Origin: Aegilops tauschii subsp. strangulata | Lineage: Eukaryota > Streptophyta > Magnoliopsida > Poales > Poaceae | Length of the DNA stretch: 64,000 bases | NCBI RefSeq assembly: GCF_002575655.3 | Contig: NC_053035.3 | Span: forward strand, 372,411,792-372,475,791 | Direction: 5' to 3' | The notes under the pieces: generated by a model | What the model saw: only the letters and a program-made list of their open reading frames with translations | What the model was told of the DNA's origin: nothing | Databases searched by the model: none | Program-made: the position numbers and the translations under genes | Shown here: in pieces, positions 56,408 to 64,000 of the stretch | Layout of the letters: every line of letters begins with the position of its first letter | Numbering within the stretch: the stretch's first letter is position 1

Positions 56408-59400
56408 GTCTCCCACTTGCACTAGAGTCAACAGTCTAGTTCACATCACCATGTGATTAACACTCACCGGTCACATCACCATGTGACCAACATCCAAAGA
56501 GTTTTACTAGAGTCAACAATCTAGTTCACATCACTATGTGATTAACACTCAATGAGTTCTGGTTTGATCATGTTATGCTTGTGAGAGAGGTTATTAGTCA
56601 ACGGGTCTGAACCTTTCAGATCCGTGTGTGCTTTACGAATATCTATGTCATCTTGTGGATGCTACCACGCGCTACTTGGAGCCATTTCAAATAACTGCTC
56701 TACTATACGAATCCTGTTTACTACTCAGAGTCATTCGGATTAGTGTCAAAGTTCGCATCGACGTAACCCTTTACGACGAACTCCTTTTCACCTCCATAAT
56801 CGAGAAAATTCCTTAGTCCACTAGATACTAAGGATAAGTTCGACCGCAGTCATGTGATCCATTCCCGGATCACTATTGTACCCCTTGACCAACTCATGGC
56901 AAGGCACACTTCAAGTGCGGTACATAGCATAGCATACTGTAGAGCCTACGTCTAAAGCATAGGGGACGACCTTCGTCCTTTCTCTCTCTTCTGCTGTGGT
57001 CAGGTCTTGAGTCTTACTCAATACTCACACCTTGTAACACAGCCAAGAACTCCTTCTTTGCTGATCTATTTTGAACTCTTTCAAAATCATGTCAAGGTGT
57101 GCGTTCTTTGAAAGTATCATCAGGCGTCTTGATCTATCTCCATAGATCTTGATGCCCAATATGTAAGCAGCTTTATCCAGGTCTTCCTTTGAAAAACTCC
57201 TTTCAAACAACCCTTTATGCTTTCCAGAAATTTTACATCATTTCGGATCAACAATATGTCATTCACATATACTTATCAGAAATGTTGTAGCGCTCCCACT
57301 CACTTTATTGTAAATACAAGTTTCTAACAAACTTTGTATAAACCCAAAAACTTTGATCACTCCATCAAAGCGTACATTCCAACTCCGAGATGCTTACTCC
57401 AGTCCTTAGAAGGATCGCTGGAGCTAGCATACCTTTTAGCATCCTTAGGATCGACAAAACCTTTCTGATTGTATCACATACAACCTTTCCTTATGAAAAC
57501 TGGTAAGGAAACTTGTTTTGACATCCATCTGCCAGATTTCATAAATGCAGCTAATGCTAACAAGATTCCGACGGACTTAAGCATCACTGCGGATGAGAAA
57601 ATCTCATCGTAGTCAACTCCTTGAACATGTGAAAATACTCTTTGCCACAAGTCGAGCTTCATAGACGGTAACATTACCGTCCATGTCCGTCTTCTTCTTA
57701 AAGATCCATTTATCTCAATGGCTTGCCGATCATCGGGCAAGTTCACCAAAGTCCATGCTTTGTTCTGATACATGGATCCTATCTCGGATTTCGTGGCTTC
57801 TAACCATTTGTCGGAATATGGGCCCACCATCGCTTCTCCATAGCTCGTAGGTTCATTGTTGTCTAGCAACATGACTTCCAAGACAGGATCACGTACCACT
57901 CTAAAGTAGTACGCATCCTCGTCGTCCTACGAGGTTTGGTAGTGACTTGATCCGAAGTTTCATGATCACTATCATAAGCTTCCACTTCAATTGGTGTAGG
58001 TGCCATAGGAATAACTTCCTGTGCCCTGCTACACACTAGTTGAAGTGACGGTTCAATAACCTTATCAAGTCTCCACCATCCTCCCACTCAATTCTTTCGA
58101 GAGAAACTTTTCCTCGAGAAAGGACTCGTTTCTAGAAGCAATTACTTTTGCTTCCAGATCTGAAATAGGAGGTATACCCAACTGTTCTGGGTATTCTTAT
58201 GAAGATGCATTTATCCGCTTTGGGTTCGAGCTTATCAGCCTGAAACTTTTTCACACAAGCGTCGCAGCCCCAAACTTTCAAGAAACGACAACTTAGGTTT
58301 CTCTAAACGGTGTCGTCTCAACGGAATTGCGTGGTGCCCCTTTTAAAGTGAATGCGGTTATCTCTAATGCCTAACCCATAAACGATAGTGGTAATTCGAT
58401 AAGAGACATCATGGTATGCACCATATCCAATAGGGTGCAGTTATGATGTTCGGACACACCATCACACTGTGGTGTTCCAGGCGGTATTAATTGTGAAACA
58501 CTTTCCACAATGTCTTAATTGTGTGCCAAACTCGTAACTCAGATATCTCTATGATCATATCATAGACATTTTATCCTCTTGTCACGACGATCTTCAACTT
58601 CACTCTGAAATTACTTGAACCTTTCAATAATTCAGACTTGTGTTTCATCAAGTAAATATTCTCAGCATCTACTCAAATCATCTGTGAAGAAAGAACATAT
58701 CGATATCCACTGCGTGCCTCAGCACTCATTGGACTGCACACATCAAAATGTAAGCTAATGCCGAAAATTAAAGACCTTAAACGGAAAGACACAGGAGGTG
58801 GCGAAAAACGAACTTCCAACAAGTTGCTTTCTTGTTCCATCTTACTGAAAACGAGGCCTTTCAGTCATCTTGCCCATGTGGTATGATTTGCATGTCTCAA
58901 GTGATTCAAAATCAAGTGAGTCCAAACGATCCATCTGCATGGAGTTTCTTCATGCATATATACCAATAGACATGGTTCGCATGTCTCAATCTTTTCAAAA
59001 AATGAGTGAGTCCAAAGATCCATCTACATGGAGCTTCTTCATGCGTTCTATAGCAATATGACTCAAGTGGCAGTGCCACAAGTATGTGGTACTATCATTA
59101 CTATCTTATATCTTTTGGCATGAACATGTGTATCACTATGATCGAGATTCATTTTAGGTGCAAGACCATTGAAGGTATTATTCAAATAAATAGAGTAACC
59201 ATTATTCTCCTTAAATGAATAACCGTATTGCGATAAACATAATCCAATCATGTTTATGCTCAACGCAAACACCAATCTCGATGGTAGAGGGAGCATGCGA
59301 TGCTTGATCACATCAACCTTGGAAACACTTCCAACACACATCGTCATCTCACCTTTAGCTAGTCTCCATTTATTCCGCAGCTTTTATTTCGAGTTACTAA

Positions 59401-61612
59401 CACTTAGCAACCGAACCGGTATCTAATAGCCTGGTGCTGCTAGGAGTACTAGTAAAGTACACATTCATATAATGTATATCCAATATACTTTTGTCGACCT
59501 TGCCTGCCTTCTCATCTACCAAGTATCTAGGGTAGTTCTGCTTCAGTGACCGTTCCCCTCATTACAGGAGCACTTAGTCTCGGGTTTGGGTTTAACCTTG
59601 GGATTCTTCACTAGAGCAGCAAATGATTTGCCGTTTCATGAAGTATCCCTTCTTGCCCTTGCCCTTCTTGAAACTAGTGGTTTTATTAACCATCAACAAT
59701 TGATGCTCCTATTTGATTTCTACTTTCGCGGTGTCAAACATCGCGAATAGCTCAAAGATCATCATATCTATCCCTGATATGTCATAGTTCATCACGAAGC
59801 TCTAATAGCTTGGTGGCAGTGACTATGGAGAACCATCACTATCTCATCTGGAAGATTAACTCCCACTCGATTCAAGCGATTGTGGCACTCAGACAATCTG
59901 AGCACATGCTCAACGATTGAGCTTTTCTCCCTTAGTCTGCAGGCTTAAGAAACTTGTCAGAGGTCTCATACCTCTTGACGTGGGCACTAGTCTGAAATCC
60001 CAATTTCAGTCTTCGGAACATCTCATATGTTCTGCGACGTTTCAAAACGTCTTTGGTGCCACAATTCTAAACCGTTAGCATTACGCACTGAACTATCACG
60101 TAGTCATCAAAACGTGTATGCCAGATGTTCCGCAACATCTACAGACGACGCTGAGGTTCAGCATACCGAGCGGTGCATTAAGGACATAAGCCTTCTGTGC
60201 AGCAATGAGGACAATCCTCAGTTTACGGACCCAGTCCGCATAATTGCTACTATCAACTTTCAACTAAATTTTCTCTAGGAACATATCTTAAACAGTAGAA
60301 CTAAAGCGTAAGCTATGACATAATTTGCAAAGACCTTTTGACTATGTTCATGATAATGAAGTTCATCTGATTATTGAACTCCCACTCAGACAGATATCCC
60401 TCTAGTCATCTAAGTGATACATGATCCGAGTCAAACTAGGCCGTGTCCGATCATCACGTGAGACGGACTAGTCATCATCGGTGAACATCTCCATGTTGAT
60501 CGCATCTACTATACGACTCATGTTCGACCTTTCGATCTCTTGTGTTCCGAGGCCATGTCTGTACATGCTAGGCTCGTCAAGTCAACCTAAGTGTTTCGCA
60601 TGTGTTCCGAGGCCATGTCTGTACATGCTAGGCTCGTCAACACCCGTTGTATTCGAACGTTAGAATCTATCACACCCGATCATCACGTGGTGCTTCGAAA
60701 CAACGAACCTTCGCAACAGTGCACAGTTAGGGGGAACACGTCTCTTGAAATTTTAGTGAGGGATCATCTTATTTATGCTACCGTCGTTCTAAGCAAATAA
60801 GATGTAAACATGACAAACATCACATGCAAATCATAAAGTGACGTGATATGGCCAATATCATCTTGCGCCTTTGATCTCCATCTTCGAGGCGCGTCATGAT
60901 CACCTTCGTCACCGGCATGACACCATGATCTCCATCATCATGATCTCCATCATCGTGTCTTCATGAAGTTGTCTCGCCAACTATTACTTCTACTACTATG
61001 GCTAACAGTTAGCAATAAAGTAAAGTAATTACATGGCGTTTTCATTGACACGCAGGTCATACAATAAATTAAGACAACTCCTATGGCTCCTGCCGGTTGT
61101 CATACTCATCGACATGCAAGTCGTGATTCCTATTACAAGAACATGATCAATCTCATACATCACATATATCATTCATCACATCCTTTTGGCCATATCACAT
61201 CACATAGCAAACCCTGCAAAAACAAGTTAGACGTCCTCTAATTGTTGTTGCATGTTTTACGTGGCTGCTATGGGATTCTAGCAAGAACGTTTCTTACCTA
61301 CGCAAAAGCCACAACGTGATATGCCAATTTCTATTTACCCTTCATAAGGACCCTTTTCATCGAATCCGATCCGACTAAAGTGGGAGAGACAGACACCCGC
61401 TAGCCACCTTATGCAACTAGTGCATGTCAGTCGGTGGAACCTGTCTCACGTAAGTGTACGTGTAAGGTCGGTCCGGGCCGCTTCATCCCACGATGCCGCC
61501 GAATCAAGATAAGACTAGTAACGGCAAGTAAATTGACAACATCAACGCCCACAACTACTTTGTGTTCTACTCGTGCATAGAAACTACGCATAGACCTAGC
61601 TCATGATGCCAC
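56408..61612 (-). pseudogene. Internal region 2 of the copia array
   Basis: Nearly identical to internal region 1: I noticed one substitution (ttgttggaat at about 50883, ttgtcggaat at about 57810). All decayed gag-pol fragments recur at +6,927 bp, including the stops and frameshifts, so the duplication happened after the coding region had already died. Confidence 0.9.
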
Positions 61613-63334
61613 TCTAGGGGAACGTAGCAGAAATTCAAAATTTTCTACGCATCACCAAGATCAATCTATGGAGTTTACTATCAACGAGGGAAGGGGAGTG
61701 CATCTACATACCCTTGTAGATCGCGAGCGGAAGCGTTCAAGAGAACGGGGTTGATGGAGTCGTACTCGTCGTGATCCAAATCACCGATGATCCTAGCGCC
61801 GAACGGACGGCACCTCCGCGTTCAACACCCGTACGGAGCAGCGACGTCTCCTCCTTCTTGATCCAGAAAGCGGGGAGGAGAGGTTGATGGAGATCCAGCA
61901 GCACGACGGTGTGGTGGTGGAAGTAGCGGGATTCCAACAGGGCTTCGCCAAGCGCTGCGGGAGGAGGGAGATGTGTCACGGGAGGGAGAGGGAGGTGCCA
62001 GGGCTTAGATATTGCTGCCCTCCCTCCCCCCACTATATATAGGGCCAAGGGAGAGGGGGGCGCAGCCTTGGCCCTTCCTCCAAGGAAGGGTGCGGCCAGG
62101 GAGGAGTCCATCCTCCCCAAGGCACCTCGGAGGTGCCTTCCCCCTTTAGGACTCTCCCTTTATCTTATCTCTTGGCGCATGGGCCTCTTGGGGCTGGTTC
62201 CCTTGGCCCATATAGGCCAAGGCGCACACCCCACAGCCCATGTGGCCCCCCCGGGGCATGTGGACCCCTTGGTGGACCCCCGGACCCCTTTCGGCACTCC
62301 CGGTACAATACCGATAATGCGCGAAACCTTTCCGGCGACCAAAACAAGACTTCCCATATATAAATCTTTACCTCCGGACCATTCCGGAACTCCTCGTGAC
62401 GTCCGGGATCTCATCCGGGACTCCGAACAACTTTCGAGTTACCGCATACTAATATCTTTACAACCCTAGCGTCACCGAACCTTAAGTGTGTAGACCCTAC
62501 GGGTTCGGGAGACACGCAGACATGACCGAGACGACTCTCCGGTCAATAACCAACAGCGGGATCTGGATACCCATGTTGGCTCCCACATGCTCCTCGATGA
62601 TCTCATCGGATGAACCACGATGTCGAGGATTCAATCAATCCCGTATACAATTCCCTTTGTCTACCGGTATAGTACTTGCCCGAGATTCGATCGTCGGTAT
62701 CCCGATACCTTGTTCAATCTCGTTACCGGCAAGTCTCTTTACTCGTCCCGTAACACATCATCCCGTGATCAACTCCTTGGTCACAGTGTGCACATTATGA
62801 TGATGTCCTACCGAGTGGGCCCAGAGATACCTCTTCGTTTACACGGAGTGACAAATCCCAGTCTCGATTCGTGCCAACCCAACAGACACTTTCGGAGATA
62901 CCTGTAGTGCACCTTTATAGCCACCCAGTTACGTTGTGACGTTTGGTACACTCAAAGCATTCCTACGGTATCCGGGAGTTGCACAATCTCATTTCTAAGG
63001 AAATGATACTTGACATTAGAAAAGCTCTTAGCAAACGAACTACACGATCTTGTGCTAGGCTTAGGATTGGGTCTTGTCCATCACATCATTCTCCTAATGA
63101 TGTGATCCCGTTATCAATGACATCCAATGTCCATGGTCAGGAAACCGTAACCATCTCTTGATCAACGAGCTAGTCAACTAGAGGCTTACTACGGACATGG
63201 TGTTGTCTATGTATCCACACATGTATCTGAGTTTCCTATCAATACAATTCTAGCATGGATAATAAACGATTATCATGAACAAGGAAATATAATAATAACC
63301 AATTTATTATTGCCTCTAGGGCATATTTCCAACA
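61613..63334 (-). repeat. LTR 3 of the copia array
   Basis: Same ends and TATA box as LTR 2. Only one difference from LTR 2 noticed (A at 63191). Confidence 0.93.
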
Positions 63335-63427
63335 GTCTCCCACTTGCACTAGAGTCAACAGTCTAGTTCACATCACCATGTGATTAACACTCACCGGTCA
63401 CATCACCATGTGACCAACATCCAAAGA
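63335..63427 (-). pseudogene. Start of internal region 3 of the copia array
   Basis: Identical to 49481-49573 up to the word catccaaaga, then breaks off into unrelated sequence. Confidence 0.85.
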
Positions 63428-63899
63428 ATGGCACGCACGGTAGCAGAGAGTAGTATTGAAGCGCAGGACTACCGTAGGGATGGCAATGTAGCCAAGGTTT
63501 TACTGTAGCATGAGAATTACTATAGCCCAGGTTCAAAAAAATTGTGCTTGTTTTTCTTTTAATTTTCATTATGTTAAGAAAAACAAATTTTAAAATTCCA
63601 AAAATTTTAGTAGACCGTGGACTTTTTTTGAAATGGCAAAAACAAATCTGAAAATTTCCTAATTCTTTTTGAGAGGGAAATATATTTAGAATTTGTTCAC
63701 AAATTTCCAAAAAAAGGTGATTTTTAAAAAATGGTAATTTTTTAACTGCAATTTTTAATATGTAAACAGATTTTTAAAAGTAGGTACATTTTCGGAAATT
63801 CCAAACTACTTTTGGACTACCTTTTTTAAAATTTGTGAACAAAATATGAAAACATAGGAACCGTTTACAAAATTTTGAACAATTTTCGAAAACATGAAC
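63428..63899. other. Unrelated AT-rich segment replacing part of internal region 3
   Basis: About 472 bp stand where copies 1 and 2 have about 479 bp (49568-50046). It opens with gcacgcacggtagcagag and tactgtagcatgag, then is rich in aaaatttt-type words. No gene, clear terminal repeat or TSD recognised. It is either a short transposon fragment with a deletion or repair filler. Confidence 0.6.
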
Positions 63900-64000
63900 T
63901 CGTCCTTTCTCTCTCTTCTGCTGTGGTCAGGTCTTGAGTCTTACTCAATACTCACACCTTGTAACACAGCCAAGAACTCCTTCTTTGCTGATCTATTTTG
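63900..64000 (-). pseudogene. Internal region 3 resumes to the window edge
   Basis: tcgtcctttctctctcttct onward matches 50047-50147 exactly as far as I can see, showing the array continues past the window. Confidence 0.85.

Larger units (their letters stand above)
47759..64000 (-). mobile_element. Tandem copia array, LTR-int-LTR-int-LTR-int (Angela/BARE type, minus strand)
   Basis: Three LTRs (47759-49480, 54686-56407, 61613-63334; 1,722 bp each) alternate with two complete internal regions (49481-54685, 56408-61612; 5,205 bp each) and the start of a third. The period is exactly 6,927 bp. A single 5-bp flank (GTAAC, 47754-47758) precedes the first LTR; the other end is outside the window. 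Internal order and motifs are those of copia element 1, reversed, but coding capacity is destroyed. LTR ends are TGTTGGAAAT (own-strand start) and CCCCTACA/CCCCTAGA. Confidence 0.92.

Noticed and set aside
54686..63334. Second and third copia units read as separate transposition events
   Set aside because: There are no TSDs between units, LTRs are shared and the same mutations are present, so tandem duplication by recombination fits better.

Overview
The window is intergenic DNA from a large grass genome, almost certainly Triticeae (wheat, Aegilops or barley). It consists almost entirely of nested LTR retrotransposons. The first copia element, a solo LTR and a tandem copia array belong to the BARE1/Angela/WIS group, one gypsy element is Athila-type, and three gypsy elements belong to the dual-RNase-H (Tat) group. 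I see no cellular gene, tRNA, rRNA or CRISPR array. The TE boundaries rest on LTR pairs, 5-bp target-site duplications (TSDs), primer-binding sites and polypurine tracts read directly from the sequence.

Layout. 1-2208 and 10877-11028 are unclassified host sequence, probably with an old gypsy LTR remnant at about 380-700. A full-length but frameshifted copia element (2214-10871, + strand, TSD CTAGG) is inserted there. From 11029 rightwards lies gypsy element A (- strand), which runs out of the window and is split by three insertions. These are: a non-autonomous Athila-like element in its 3' LTR (11533-18874, + strand, TSD ATCCC); an Angela solo LTR in its antisense gene (21743-46630, - strand, TSD GTCCA/GCCCA); and a copia array (47759 to beyond 64000, - strand). 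The solo LTR is itself split by gypsy element B (22711-45860, - strand, TSD AGTGG/AGCGG). B is split by gypsy element C (25540-39431, - strand, TSD TCCAC). The order of insertion is therefore A, then the Angela LTR, then B, then C.

A, B and C each carry a gene antisense to their own gag-pol, between pol and the 3' LTR. It resembles the 'putative gypsy type transposon' (Transposase_28) family. In C this gene appears intact: six exons with GT-AG introns join in frame into about 1,024 codons behind a TATA box. C's gag-pol remains in one frame but is broken by TAG codons only. In A and B the antisense genes are frameshifted. B has also lost most of pol.

The right end is a tandem copia array, LTR-internal-LTR-internal-LTR-(internal), with a 6,927-bp period. 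The middle LTR is a hybrid: its left part matches the third LTR and its right part matches the first at the one diagnostic site. That is the footprint expected of unequal crossing-over between the LTRs of one element. The third internal copy is altered near the window edge, with about 480 bp replaced by unrelated AT-rich DNA.
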